From assembly GCA_034401795.1 (NCBI GenBank), contig CM067365.1, positions 8,104,343 to 8,168,342 of the forward strand: 64,000 nucleotides of DNA, given 5' to 3'. Below the pieces are notes generated by a model, which worked only from the letters and a program-made list of their open reading frames with translations, was not told the DNA's origin and ran no database searches. This document shows, piece by piece, positions 53,487-63,611 of the stretch. Source of the DNA: Chaetoderma sp. LZ-2023a. Lineage: Eukaryota > Mollusca > Caudofoveata > Chaetodermatida > Chaetodermatidae. The number at the start of each line of letters is the position of its first letter. Positions within the stretch are counted from its first letter, which is position 1. The position numbers and the translations under genes are program-made.

Positions 53487-54445
53487 TTAAAGGGAACACA
53501 AGAAAAGTCGTCATTGTTTGTATAAAACATGCAGTTTTATTTTAGAGCCCATATTTAAGCTACTGTGTAAAACTTTCCTGCAACATTTATATATAAATCC
53601 GATTAAAATCGTGTTGCTATAATTTTCTGGGTGTTAATTAAACCTACGACGCCATAGGTTGAATCCCATCCGACAAGAACCATGATAACGGCATTCTGAA
53701 GACAAGAGTGCATGCATTTGGATGGTGATATCTATATCGGTGATAATGCTATCGACATCATTTATATATGTACAATTTGAGGAGATTAAGACGTTTATCA
53801 CGCTATTGCAAATTTATGGAATACATTTGTTATTTTCATACATTACTTGCCGAACCTTAAGATGGTCATTTTCTATGAAGATACATGCCAATTATATGAA
53901 TATTACAATATCCCAGGAAGTTTTGAGGCCGATATGAAAACATAAGTACCTAAAGATGGACTGGATGTATGTAAGAACTTTTTAAACTCTCATATTAATA
54001 GATGAAAGTTTAATAACGTTATCTGCCGTGGCGCCAGTGAGAGCGTTGATTCAATAGTGGCAATTATATTGATATGCCTGTACTATCGCGTCGTTCATTT
54101 ATCTCAAGATCAAAACGTGATGTTAAAATCGGCACCATCAGAGAACTCGGACAAATGACTGTTATTATGTTATTAACATTTCTGCAAATATGGTTTATGT
54201 ATTCCTAACATCGCTGAAGAGAAACCCCTCATAAAACGTTGGATGACAGCGAGAAAAGCTGTCAACTTATGACGGCATACGCCTCATCCGGGAATAGAAA
54301 TTTACCTAATACATCACATATTTAAATAACAAAGATATATATTTCTAATTTGAGCACAGAGCTTACAATTATATTTTTGAAAACGTTGCGGTCTGTAGAT
54401 TAATTTTATACAAAGTAGTATAGAGGGGCTGGTGTTTCCCTTTAA
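53487..54445. mobile_element. TTAA-flanked element (AGGGAACAC ends), 959-bp copy
   Basis: Borders TTAAAGGGAACACAAGA and TGGTGTTTCCCTTTAA. Both ends, and the region with CCATAGGTTGAATCCC, are the inverse of the 480-bp copy at 2714-3193, but this one is about twice as long. A 71-codon frame at 53722-53937 shows no transposase motif. Confidence 0.7.
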
Positions 54446-54584
54446 GTCTCTCACAAGGGTGAAATAGTCCGTCACAAAAGAGTGTGAATTATATGATTCT
54501 GGTTAGGAATTTGTTTTGTTCGTATATGCGTCATTTATCTGCCTCATTATATATACAGTGTCGCTTTTGTCATAGTCTGATAAA

Positions 54585-54660
54585 AACAAGTTAACTGGGG
54601 GGCTGTTGTTACGGCAGCAACAACTGCCAATCAAATTAGTTTCATAATATTCAACAGAAT
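54585..54660. repeat. Family B hairpin fragment
   Basis: AACTGGGGGGCTGTTGTTAC, GGCAGCAACAACTGCC, AATCAAATTAGTTTCATAAT, ATTCAACAGAATGG. Confidence 0.6.
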
Positions 54661-54668
54661 GGTTCTTA

Positions 54669-54673
54669 TCCCA

Positions 54674-54761
<88 letters not shown>

Positions 54762-54782
54762 CGGACGCACGCACGCACGCAC
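54669..54782. repeat. ACGC tetranucleotide microsatellite
   Basis: About 28 units of CGCA with one ACGGACGC change. It lies precisely at the CCACACCTCGC phrase of the adjoining family B copy. Confidence 0.95.
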
Positions 54783-55088
54783 ACCTCGCTGGTGTTGATC
54801 TATCCCTGAACTCGTTGACTATCAATTTAAAAAAACCAATCAGGTAAGCTGTTAAATATTTTGAAACTAATTTGACTGGGCCGGTGCTGTTGCTGCCTAT
54901 GGACGCTGACAAATTAGTTTCAAAATATTCAACCTAATGTTTATTAAATATTAAAGACATACAATTCGCACAACGTGTCGGACTAGTAAGCACCTAAAGA
55001 CGGACTATTTCGAATCATTCATGACGTTATCCTGGTCACGCAGTTGATTATGACGTCATATGATGGATAGATAAACTTGGAAAGGTCC
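54783..55088. mobile_element. Family B MITE whose end has expanded into the ACGC run
   Basis: CCTCGCTGGTGTTGATC, CCCTGAACTCGTTGACTATC, the hairpin GACTGGGCCGGTGCTGTTGC with a much shortened right arm, TTTATTAAATATTAAAG, ATTATGACGTCATATG and CTTGGAAAGGTCC appear in family B order. Confidence 0.75.
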
Positions 55089-55595
55089 GTTGCCATGAAT
55101 ACTCCTCTGGGACTACTATTTTGAAACCAAAATGTCCATTAACCACGTACAAATTCAAAATGCTCGCTATTTTTAAAATGAGTCGCCAGTTCCGGTCTAG
55201 CAGTACTTTGTTACGATTAAATTCATTAAATTAGGCGATTGATAATTTTGCTATTGAATTATATGTTTTACCAGTGCAGAACCCGAATTTAAAATAATAA
55301 ATTTCGCAGATCACGTTATAACTTTAGCATGGATGAGTTAAATGTATGGGGTCCGCAGATTTTATGTGGGACCCCAGATTTCAGGGTGTGGTGTCCCCCG
55401 GGACCTACACAATGTATATGCCATGGGAAACACTGATACGAAGACCATTCACATCAGATCTGACTAGGCAACTCCCAAATTTGATCGTGAAAGACAAATT
55501 TAAACAGCGGCCATCTTGACAAATTGCATCCATTTTATTATTATGTGGCTAATGGGCCTTTTGAAAAACTAATAGACACTACCAGAACAAACCCA
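55089..55595. other. No gene seen
   Basis: Unassigned. GGGGTCCGCAGATTTTATGT and GGGACCCCAGATTTCAGGG form a partial local repeat near 55350. Confidence 0.4.
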
Positions 55596-55597
55596 GT

Positions 55598-55835
55598 ACA
55601 CCCTTTAATGACTAAATTTGTTCAAAAGATTAAAATAGTTACTTATTAAATGTCCATTTGTAGGCCATGAGAAGACTACTTTTGGAAATTTACAACTGGA
55701 ATGACTGGCTCGATAACGGAGCCAGTCATTCCAGCAGTAAATTTCCAAAAGTAGTCTTCTCTTGGCCTGCAAATGGGCATTCCTCAATACCACTACAGAG
55801 GCTGGCTCTGGCCGGCTTCGTCGTGAAAGGGTTAA
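55598..55835. mobile_element. Family A palindromic MITE
   Basis: CCCTTTAATGACTAAATTTG and CGTGAAAGGGTTAA ends. Core: AATTTACAACTGGAATGACT, GGCTCGATAACGGAGCC, AGTCATTCCAGCAGTAAATT; outer arms GTAGGCCATGAGAAGACTAC / GTAGTCTTCTCTTGGCCTGC. Confidence 0.8.
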
Positions 55836-56146
55836 ACTTTAGAGCTTGTATTCTCATTTAAATGATTCACCTAAAACAGCTTGCCTGTCTGTCTGTCTGT
55901 GTGTGTCTGTGAAATGTATGCAGTCGTGGACATATGTTTAATACACAGAGTTAAAATTCATTGATTGGCCTTAGTTCGGCAGTCAGAATGAATTTGATCG
56001 GATGTGGTCGCCTATTCGGGACAAGTCACAGCTTGGTGCCTATTTCAGAGCTAGATCAAATATGTTACGGAAGTTTTAATTACCTGAGCTTATCCAACAT
56101 TGATAATGGGTGGGGTGTCTTGTGGCGAGTGATGTGACTAGGCAAT
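55836..56146. other. No gene seen
   Basis: A short TGTC run (55886-55915) only. Confidence 0.4.
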
Positions 56147-56150
56147 CTTA

Positions 56151-56240
56151 GGCCGTGTTCTCACTTGAGACCTAATCCGGTGTAACGCCATACTGAAGCG
56201 CGACGTTATTCCAGATTAACTCTCTAGTGAGAACACGACC
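56151..56240. mobile_element. 90-bp PIF/Harbinger-like MITE
   Basis: Ends GGCCGTGTTCTCACTTGAG and CTCTAGTGAGAACACGACC are inverted repeats, flanked by TTA on both sides (56148-56150, 56241-56243). A three-base TTA target duplication and GG-start ends are features of PIF/Harbinger elements; size and lack of coding make it a MITE. Confidence 0.7.
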
Positions 56241-56496
56241 TTAGGTTTTATTCCACAGAAAAACCGGTACACGGTATCCAATATTATACTTAATACTACG
56301 GCCACTCTAGTAGTCGAAAAACAGGAATTGTTATATGTAAAACACATTCTGATTAGGTCTTACCTCATTTCAATAATAATAGTAATACATGCGCACGCAC
56401 ACGCATTTGTATTTTCATGAAGATAACTTCCAACCATAATTAAAGTTCTCGTGTCTCAATAAATTGAGAAACATTTGCACGAGATATGAGATACTG

Positions 56497-56731
56497 CCCT
56501 GGTAACGCGGGTTAAAGGGTCAATGCTGGCCCAATATGGGCCGTATTGGCCAGGCATTTGGTCCACTACTGGATCAATAACCTGCGTTATCAGATTTGTT
56601 ATCTAGTTTTTGCAGCACGAAAACATTTATAAGTCTATAACCAGATAACGCAGTTTACTGGGCCGATGCTGGGCCGAGACCGTGCCAATAGTATCGGCCC
56701 GTTATCGGCCCAGTAAGCTGTGTTATCAGGG
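56497..56731. mobile_element. Family E element in the likely 3' UTR of the single-exon gene
   Basis: CCCTGGTAACGCGGGTTAAA and CAGTAAGCTGTGTTATCAGG G are inverse ends. GGCCCAATATGGGCC and repeated GGGCCGATGCTGGGCC / TATCGGCCCGTTATCGGCCC add inner palindromes. It lies 32 bases beyond the stop codon at 56763. Confidence 0.75.
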
Positions 56732-56762
56732 TATGGGTTTTGAAGTAAAGTTATTATTATGT

Positions 56763-58784
56763 CTACCCTAGATCAACGTTGGGGCCACCTTTGGGGTTAT
56801 ACCGTATCAGCCATTCTGCACATTTTGCTATAGACTGCTGGCGTATTTCTGGTGGAGGACTTTCCCTTTCACCGTGATCTAAGATGTGTCTGTACCGTAT
56901 ATCATAATCCGGTGGAGTAATTTCAAAAGTTTGTTCACGTAAAAATAATCCAGTTGCTTTACAGTTTGTATTTCTTATATGGTTGGAATAACTCGGCAGA
57001 CGACAGAATCTACGGTCATCCAAATCGTTTGTAGCACGGTTCTTAAAAGAGTCTTCAATTGGTACGCCTGCGCTATGAAGAAGCGTATATTCTCGTGAAA
57101 TTCTCGGAGATATGTGGCTTTCAATGATATCGGGAAGTGGGGTTCGTCGGTTTAAATCACGCGATGATGGAATTATTTTTAAAGAGATGACAGATCCTAG
57201 CGGATTCTCACAGTCATCTGACTCATCACCACTAATATCGCCATAACTTTTGGCGACTTCTGCACGATTGTAAATTATATGTCGGTTATGCTTTCCCATA
57301 CCTTTATTACGACACCTTTTAGAATGAATATTATGTATAGGATTGGTATTACTAATTCCTGAAACTAATGACCGTCTCTCCTCTGTTATTTCCGAAATAG
57401 CGTGCTTGGCCTCTGAAGACATTTGAGAAAAAACTCTTACATTCTTATGTTTCCGTGAACCTCGGCCATCACTGCGTTCACCAGTCACGTTTCTATCGGA
57501 TCTAGACTTTTCTACGGGTCTCTTTTTTAATTCTTCACGGGAATAAATCTTATTTTGTTCATTCTTTAATGCTGAAACATACGTTTTCCGGTTTTGGAAT
57601 ATTTCTGAGTATTTTAAGGCTTTGTTGTTCTCAGCTCGACTATCACGACTCGCAATCGGTGCAACATTACTTCTCGGTATTCCTGGTCGGTCGATTCTCG
57701 CGACATTATCTATCTCCCTTTTAGGCTGACTGAGTTTTTCATAGGTAGTAATCACACCTATTGAATGCGACTCGTGTCGACTCAAACCGGCCACGTATTT
57801 ATCGCAAGCATTTGACATGTCTATAATTGACTGAGAATTGGAATTGAGTTGTCCATCCTGTTTATTATACATCCGGGTGTGCGCACTTTTACTTGATCTC
57901 CCCAAATTGTTGGCTTTATCTGTCGCACAACCACCGTCCTTAACACTCCAGTATTGCGGAAAATCGTCTTCCTCTTGCGTTTCAGAGTCCGTATCTCTCC
58001 CAACCGCTGCCTGTAAGTTTAGGCGTGTAATGTTCTTGAGAGGTTTTGCGATATCATGTTGTGTATGGCTAAGTTTGTCACGTGTGTCTCTTAAAGATAA
58101 TGATTCACTAACGCACTCTTCGCCATGAGAACGTATCCCCGGTCCTGCAGATTCAACACTGGGTAATATTTGATTTATTGAAACACACTTGGAAGTCCGT
58201 GCAGAGTTTACTACATCAGAGTCTTTTATATTTTCTTCTAGTTTTTCCGTAAAAGAGTTCGTCAATTGTGTTCTCTGAATATGTACATTGGCACTTTTAG
58301 AATTCTTAACACCGCATGACTTGGCACGCTTCTGATCCGATACGAAAACAGCCGCTTGATCAGGATTATGGTTACAACGTTCCTGCTTAGTAAATTTAGA
58401 AGGCGGTGACAGTCCTACCACACCGATATTTCTCCTGCTATTATAAGCCCTCGATGTTGGCACATTTAAAGGGATATTTTCCTTATAAACTGGCAGCGAT
58501 ATTTTCGCAGGCGATGCAGACTTTTCGCGGTCTATTATATAATTCTTATGATTTAAAGCTCTTCTTACTAAAAGACTCTGTTTACGAAATTGCACCAATG
58601 CAGCCGACTTTCGTGCATAGGAATCGATCTTAACGTGCAAGCGGCGATATTTCTCCTCTAATGTCTTCATCCACTGCGGCGCTACGTTGACAGTAGTTCG
58701 ACTCAGACTGTTACCACTGTACTGCTTATTGCTGGTGTCGTTTGCCATATGATTACTATTGCTTCTGTTGTACTGGGTGGCCAT
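56763..58784 (-). CDS. Unknown 673-residue protein, single exon
   Basis: This is the longest uninterrupted frame in the window and the only one not explained by a repeat. The ATG at 58784 has a good context (ACAATGG), and two in-frame TAA stops lie 12-18 bases upstream, so this is the true 5' limit of the frame. It ends N-V-D-L-G-stop. Residues 1-30 are rich in N and S; residues 35-85 look helical and basic (W-M-K-T-L-E-E-K-Y-R-R-L, then R-K-S-A-A-L-V-Q-F-R-K-Q-S-L); the middle 400 residues are polar, low in hydrophobics and probably disordered; the last 60, from I-T-P-P-D-Y-D-I-R-Y to S-I-A-K-C-A-E-W-L-I-R-Y, look folded or helical. No signal peptide, membrane segment or enzyme motif is visible. 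I do not recognise the family. Lack of introns allows a retrogene or a large exon of a longer gene. Confidence 0.75.
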   Translation of the reverse strand: MATQYNRSNSNHMANDTSNKQYSGNSLSRTTVNVAPQWMKTLEEKYRRLHVKIDSYARKSAALVQFRKQSLLVRRALNHKNYIIDREKSASPAKISLPVYKENIPLNVPTSRAYNSRRNIGVVGLSPPSKFTKQERCNHNPDQAAVFVSDQKRAKSCGVKNSKSANVHIQRTQLTNSFTEKLEENIKDSDVVNSARTSKCVSINQILPSVESAGPGIRSHGEECVSESLSLRDTRDKLSHTQHDIAKPLKNITRLNLQAAVGRDTDSETQEEDDFPQYWSVKDGGCATDKANNLGRSSKSAHTRMYNKQDGQLNSNSQSIIDMSNACDKYVAGLSRHESHSIGVITTYEKLSQPKREIDNVARIDRPGIPRSNVAPIASRDSRAENNKALKYSEIFQNRKTYVSALKNEQNKIYSREELKKRPVEKSRSDRNVTGERSDGRGSRKHKNVRVFSQMSSEAKHAISEITEERRSLVSGISNTNPIHNIHSKRCRNKGMGKHNRHIIYNRAEVAKSYGDISGDESDDCENPLGSVISLKIIPSSRDLNRRTPLPDIIESHISPRISREYTLLHSAGVPIEDSFKNRATNDLDDRRFCRLPSYSNHIRNTNCKATGLFLREQTFEITPPDYDIRYRHILDHGERESPPPEIRQQSIAKCAEWLIRYNPKGGPNVDLG

Positions 58785-59309
58785 TGTAATTACTTATTAA
58801 TTGCTGCTGTGATTAACTGCCTATGAGTCCGGCATATCTGTGACACGTTCTTCGTCCCACTGATTCTTCTTGCACAACGTCGTTATGCTAACCTATAAAT
58901 ATTATGCATACAGATATTGTAATATAAACTTGGCACAGGTACGCGCATACGTCTACCACTAATTGGCAAGTGCTAGTAGGCCTTAACCCCCTTTTGGCAA
59001 ACGGGAGATAATATTACAGGCCCTGCACAGGTTTCCAAGTCGTTGACAGAATTCTAAATATTTACTCTTTAAAACATTGCAGCAACTCAGCAACGGTTCT
59101 TCGTTCATTCTTGCAAATTGTATGCATTCCAGCTTCTAAATAACGTAGCCCGTCTTGTGTCAACAGCACCTCAAGGCGCTCAGAATACTACTTGATATAT
59201 CAATTAAACATTTTGATAGTCAATATTTTGCAAGATATTTTAAAAAGCTATTTTTGTAAATTGAATTTTTTTCGCCTGTTTGATACCTCGTTGATCAAGG
59301 TGTAATGGT
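58785..59309. other. Upstream region of the single-exon gene
   Basis: AT-rich DNA without an obvious promoter motif. TATAAATATTATGCATA occurs at 58894-58910, about 110 bases upstream of the ATG on the plus strand; its inverse TATAATATTTATA could serve as a TATA-like sequence for the minus-strand gene, but this is speculative. Confidence 0.3.
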
Positions 59310-59524
59310 AAAGCAAATTAAAGTTTTTACTTAGCTAGTGTCCATCTGCAGGCCGAGAGACGAGTATTTTTAAAATTCTTACCACTAGAATGACTGGCTC
59401 GGTTACCGAGCCAGTCATTCTAGTGGTAAATATTAAAAAATACTGTACTCTCGGCCTTTCAAATAGCCATATCTGAAGACCACAGTAACGTAGTTTTTTG
59501 TCAGTTTGACCATTACAGGGTTAG
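59310..59524. mobile_element. Family A palindromic MITE
   Basis: GTCCATCTGCAGGCCGAGAG, ACCACTAGAATGACTGGCTC, GGTTACCGAGCC, AGTCATTCTAGTGGTAAATA, CTCTCGGCCTTTC form a near-perfect fold. Right end CATTACAGGGTTA. Confidence 0.8.
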
Positions 59525-59736
59525 GTTGACACGAGATGGCTTAACTTCAATCTAAAAATAGAGGCGCGGCTTCATTTGAGAATACTTTTCTCGATCTCGT
59601 ATCGAATGAGATCTCGCGAGATACGAATGGGGTTAACCCGTTTCCAAAACAAAATAAAACGTGCTGTTTGACATTTTGAACACAATTTGATTGGAAATCA
59701 TTGCTGCCTAATCCAATGGAGGCTTCCACTTTCTCA

Positions 59737-59970
59737 GCCAATCATATGACGTCATAATAAACTATGTGACGTGTAGGATGACGTCATAATCAATTACATC
59801 ACGAATGACGTAGCTAAGTTCGTCACGAACGCTTAATTGACGAGGGACTAAGCGGAGTTGTACGAATTGTAGGCCTATGGCTTTACTATTTAATAAACAT
59901 GCTGTTGAATATTCAACAGCTTACCTGTATAGTTTTCTGGAAATTGATAGTCAGGGAGTTCAGGGATCGC
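59737..59970. mobile_element. Family B MITE with a collapsed hairpin
   Basis: CCAATCATATGACGTCATAA, GGATGACGTCATAATCAATT, TTTAATAAACATGCTGTTGA, then the hairpin is reduced to GCTGTTGAATATTCAACAGC (59910-59929), followed by TTACCTGTATAGTTTTCTGG. Only the outermost 10 bases of each arm survive. Confidence 0.85.
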
Positions 59971-60310
59971 TCGATTCATCATATTCGAAATTGTACTAAC
60001 TACCATGTTTCTTTTTCTGTTAACTTATTTATTGGCTGTAGTGTGCGGTTCACGCGTTTTTCTACAACTCAGAATCCACCTATATATCGTAATATCAAAT
60101 CTGTTCCTAACAATTCATTACTGCTTGTACAGGCCCATACTTTAACCCCCTTGAATCCGATTGACCAAATAAGAAACACAATTCACAATACAAGAAATGT
60201 TCTGTTGCATTTTTCGAAGTCAAGTTTGACTCGGAGTTGCATGATTCTGCCAAATGTCCTGTCAAATTGGCATAAAAATAGTCCCCGTGTTTAATCGCTT
60301 ATAAGCCCAT
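59971..60310. other. No supported gene
   Basis: A 131-codon frame (59899-60294) starts inside the family B element and shows no known motif. Confidence 0.35.
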
Positions 60311-60313
60311 ATT

Positions 60314-60510
60314 TTAACCCTTCAACACTCAAATTTAAAATTTTCTCATAAAAAAATGTCCAATTGCAAACCAAGAGAAGACTATTTTTGAAAATTTACC
60401 CATTGCAGTGGTAAATTTTCAAAAATTGTGTTCTCTTGGTCTGTAAATGGACAATTCTCAAAACCACTGCAGAGGCTATTTTCGGCCTATATGAATGTTA
60501 AAGTGTTAAT
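60314..60510. mobile_element. Family A MITE with central deletion
   Basis: TTAACCCTTCAACACTCAAA start, GCAAACCAAGAGAAGACTA left arm, then TTTACCCATTGCAGTGGTAA where the core should be, then TGTTCTCTTGGTCTGTAAAT. End AATGTTAAAGTGTTAA. Confidence 0.75.
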
Positions 60511-60868
60511 CTTAATATCGAATTTCTGGGGCATCGGTGTCGAAAGACTCGAAACAAAAAAATAATACCCAACGCTACTTAATTTTCAATCGTGTGCCAC
60601 ATAATTGAACTAATCTCTGTTTTAACCCAACGAGGGTTTCTTTAGGAATTATGTCACGGTTCAGCGAACTCCCCGCGCGCACAATACCGTTAATAATATA
60701 AGTACGTAATTGTAATACATAGATCAATAACGGCGACTCAGTAAACAATGAACCGTAACGGATAGCAATTGTTATATTGATATAATATCCGACTATAAAT
60801 TATCCAAATTGCATTAATAATTTTGTAACAGGTATAGACGCACTTTAAAACCATCTGTTGAAAATAAT

Positions 60869-61101
60869 TTAACCCTTTAACAATCATATCAGCCAAAAAA
60901 GGTTTCTGCAGTGGTCTTAAGAAATGTTCATTTGCAGACTAAGAGAAGACTATTTTTGAACATTCACCACTGGAATGACCGGCTCGATAACCGAGACAGT
61001 CACTCCAGTGGTAAATTGTCAAAAAAAGTTTTCTCTTGGTCTACAAATGGACATTTTCTATGAGAAAATTTAAATTTTCTTGAACAAATTCGAGGGGTAA
61101 A
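60869..61101. mobile_element. Family A palindromic MITE
   Basis: TTAACCCTTTAACAATCATA, ACCACTGGAATGACCGGCTC, GATAACCGAGAC, AGTCACTCCAGTGGTAAATT, TTCTCTTGGTCTACAAATGG. Confidence 0.8.
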
Positions 61102-61123
61102 TGGGTAGCTGAAAGTTATTGCA

Positions 61124-61383
61124 CTTAAAGGTATACTATAATGTTTAAAAATAAGATTGATAAAATTGTAAACTTTAGAGGCTGAATTCGTGTACACCAA
61201 TCTATGATGATTTTATTCCGTATCGGGGTATAAATTAAATTAATTTATGCGGAATGACGTCATCATATGTTAAAATTGATTTCGGTTCATTATATTGAGA
61301 GACACAATGTACGCCTTTAAAAATATACACTATATAACCAATTTTACTTTCACGCATTCTGGTGTGAATATGCGCCTTTAAAT
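61124..61383. mobile_element. Family D MITE, diverged
   Basis: Left end TTAAAGGTATACTATAATG, right end CATTCTGGTGTGAATATGCG CCTTTAA. Interior matches copy 1 in GGAATGACGTCATCATATG and TTAAAATTGATTT. Confidence 0.65.
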
Positions 61384-61434
61384 AACGTCGACTTTCAATG
61401 AAATCGTATTCCGAATATTCAACTGGCTTTGTAA

Positions 61435-61651
61435 TTAACCAATTCATTGCCAAACCTGCCTCTGCTGTGGTCTTGAGGAATGTAGGTTTCCAGGTCAGGA
61501 GAAGACTATTTTTGAAAATTTACAACTAGAATGACTGTCTCGGTTACTTAGCCAGTCATTATAGTTGTCAATTTTCAAAAATAGTCTTCTCCTGGCCTGC
61601 AAATCAACATTCTTTAGATTTTCTTGAACAAATCTGGTAATTAAAGGGCTA
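61435..61651. mobile_element. Family A palindromic MITE
   Basis: TTAACCAATTCATTGCCAAA; GGTTTCCAGGTCAGGAGAAG / CTTCTCCTGGCCTGCAAATC; ATTTACAACTAGAATGACTG / CAGTCATTATAGTTGTCAAT. Confidence 0.75.
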
Positions 61652-61749
61652 AAGAATATTTCTGTAGAACATTACATAATATCTAATACGCATGACCAGG
61701 ACATTTAGTTGTTACGTAACACATTAGGGCCTATATATATAGGGTTATA

Positions 61750-62075
61750 TCTCTGGACCTGCTAAATATTTTGAAAACGATTTGACTGAAAGTTGTTGGT
61801 GACTAAGCCACCACAATCTTTCAGTCAAATTGTTTCAAAAATATTAATCAAGTCAAGAGTTTCTGCTCATTGAAATTATTGTCTGGTGGCTCGCAGCAGC
61901 GAGACCGTTAACTGTCTGTGCAAGCCATAACACAATGATTTCAATGGCCAATAACTCTGGCGTTACTGAATATTTTGAAAATAATTTTACAGAAAGTTGT
62001 TGGTGGACTTTCAGTCAAATTGTTTTCAAAATATTCAGCATGACCATAGTTAAGCTTCGTGGAAAATCGAGGCTG
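61750..62075. repeat. Two family B2 hairpins in tandem
   Basis: First hairpin 61758-61855 (ATTTGACTGAAAGTTGTTGG / CCACAATCTTTCAGTC); second 61960-62042 (ATTTTACAGAAAGTTGTTGG / GGACTTTCAGTC), each with TTTGAAAA / TTTTCAAAATATT outer arms and similar flanks (CGCAGCAGCGAGACCGTTAA). Confidence 0.75.
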
Positions 62076-62424
62076 CAGAAATTCAGTAGACAGACAGTTA
62101 ATTGACCTAACGTATTGCAGGTATTACCTTAAGTAACCGGGTTCTACGGTAACATAGGCCGGAGATAATCTATTATTATTATCCTTACATGTTTAGGTCT
62201 ATGTATAGAAAGCATAATACCTCAGAATTTCAAAACAAACTGTCTACATATTTATTCCGTACCTTAAAAGATTTTAGATATAGATCTCTTAGTATATTTC
62301 CATAACGTTTTGTAAGCTATGCCACTTTAATTCTATAGCGTCTATTTGCGGGAGAACGAAATACTTCTCATGGAATTGATTATCGTGTCAGTCATGAGTT
62401 ATTGTAAAATAACTGTCTGACTGC

Positions 62425-62600
62425 TGCAACTCTGGACCTGTTGAATATTTTGAAAACAATTTAATTGAAACTTGTACCAACTTACAACTTAGCCTAGCCA
62501 CCAACAACTTTCAGTCAAATTGTTTTCAAAATATTCAATGTATCCATAGTTAAAGCCCACGGGAAATGTAGTTTGCAGAAATTCAGCAGACAGACAGTTA
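62425..62600. repeat. Family B2 hairpin
   Basis: GGACCTGTTGAATATTTTGA, AAACAATTTAATTGAAACTT / CACCAACAACTTTCAGTC, AAATTGTTTTCAAAATATTC; flank CAGAAATTCAGCAGACAGAC also follows the copy at 61960. Confidence 0.7.
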
Positions 62601-62764
62601 AGAAATTTAACTGCGTTTAACCTTTGAAAACTTGATAAACATTAATTTTAATCTTGACATAAAAAAAATTAAAAATTATATTAAACAAATTATTTGAAAT
62701 GCCCTGGATCGTCGTCAAGCTATTCTCCAATTTCTGTTGAATATTATTAACATAATGGAGGAAT

Positions 62765-63095
62765 CCGGTTTTAGCTATGCCCCGCCCATCCTTAGCTAAG
62801 CTCCACCCACACTTCGTCCGTGTTAGGATTGATAGACACCTTAACGCCCTAACTATCATTTTGAAACTAATTTAACTAGGCGAAGTTGCTGCTGGCAGCA
62901 ACAGCGCCAAGTCAAATTAGTTTCAGAATATTCAACAGCATGTTTATTAAATAGTAAAGAAATACAATTCGTACAAGAACGCTTAATCAATCAATTAAGC
63001 GTTCGTGACGAACTTAGCTTCGTCATTCATGACGTAATTGATTATGACGTCATCCTACACGTTACGTAGTTGATTATGACATCTGATGATTGTCT
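62765..63095. mobile_element. Family B MITE
   Basis: GCTATGCCCCGCCCATCCTT, AGCTAAGCTCCACCCACAC, hairpin GGCGAAGTTGCTGCTGGCAG, CAACAGCGCC, TTTATTAAATAGTAAAG, CAATCAATTAAGCGTTCGTG, ATTATGACGTCATCC. The outer CCTTTCC ends are not clear here. Confidence 0.75.
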
Positions 63096-63514
63096 GAGAA
63101 ACGGGACTTCTCCATTGCAATGTAAGACATTGCTGTTTGAGTCAACAATGTCTGCCAATATAATCATGTTCAAAATCTTCAACAGTACGTTTTTCCATTG
63201 TTTTAGAAACATTGTAAATTTTTTTTAGCTAAACTGTACGTTTAGCTGTAGATACTAAAGTAGGTGACTTGCGTCTAACTAATATCACGAGTCCGTACAC
63301 ACAGCCAAACTAATATTAATACTGAAATTAACATTTCTACCTACCTAAATTACCATCGTTTAAGTCCTATATTTCCTAAAACCCCAAACATATTCGCTTA
63401 ATAACACATCACAACAATCGACTCTAAACCGGAATCGTTTAATAAAAGCACGGAACTGTTGTATACACGCTTTTTATACAGCTATACCAAGAATCTGTGC
63501 AATTCCTTCCGCTA
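63096..63514. other. No gene seen
   Basis: AT-rich unique DNA. Confidence 0.4.
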
Positions 63515-63611
63515 CACTAATAACGTAAGTTACGGGGCCAGTACTGGAAGAAGACATGGTCAATACGGCCAGGTATTGGTCCATAACGGCCCACTAACCT
63601 GCGTTATCACT
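63515..63611. mobile_element. Family E mini-element
   Basis: CTAATAACGTAAGTTACGGG, GGCCAGGTATTGGTCC and CCACTAACCTGCGTTATCAC give the same order and inverse ends as 52599-52684. Confidence 0.65.

Noticed and set aside
54503-54912. Open frames of Arg-Ala-Cys-Val and Ala-Arg-Thr-His type
   Set aside because: Produced by the ACGC microsatellite.
59899-60294. A 131-codon gene
   Set aside because: It starts inside a family B element and shows no motif or conserved composition.
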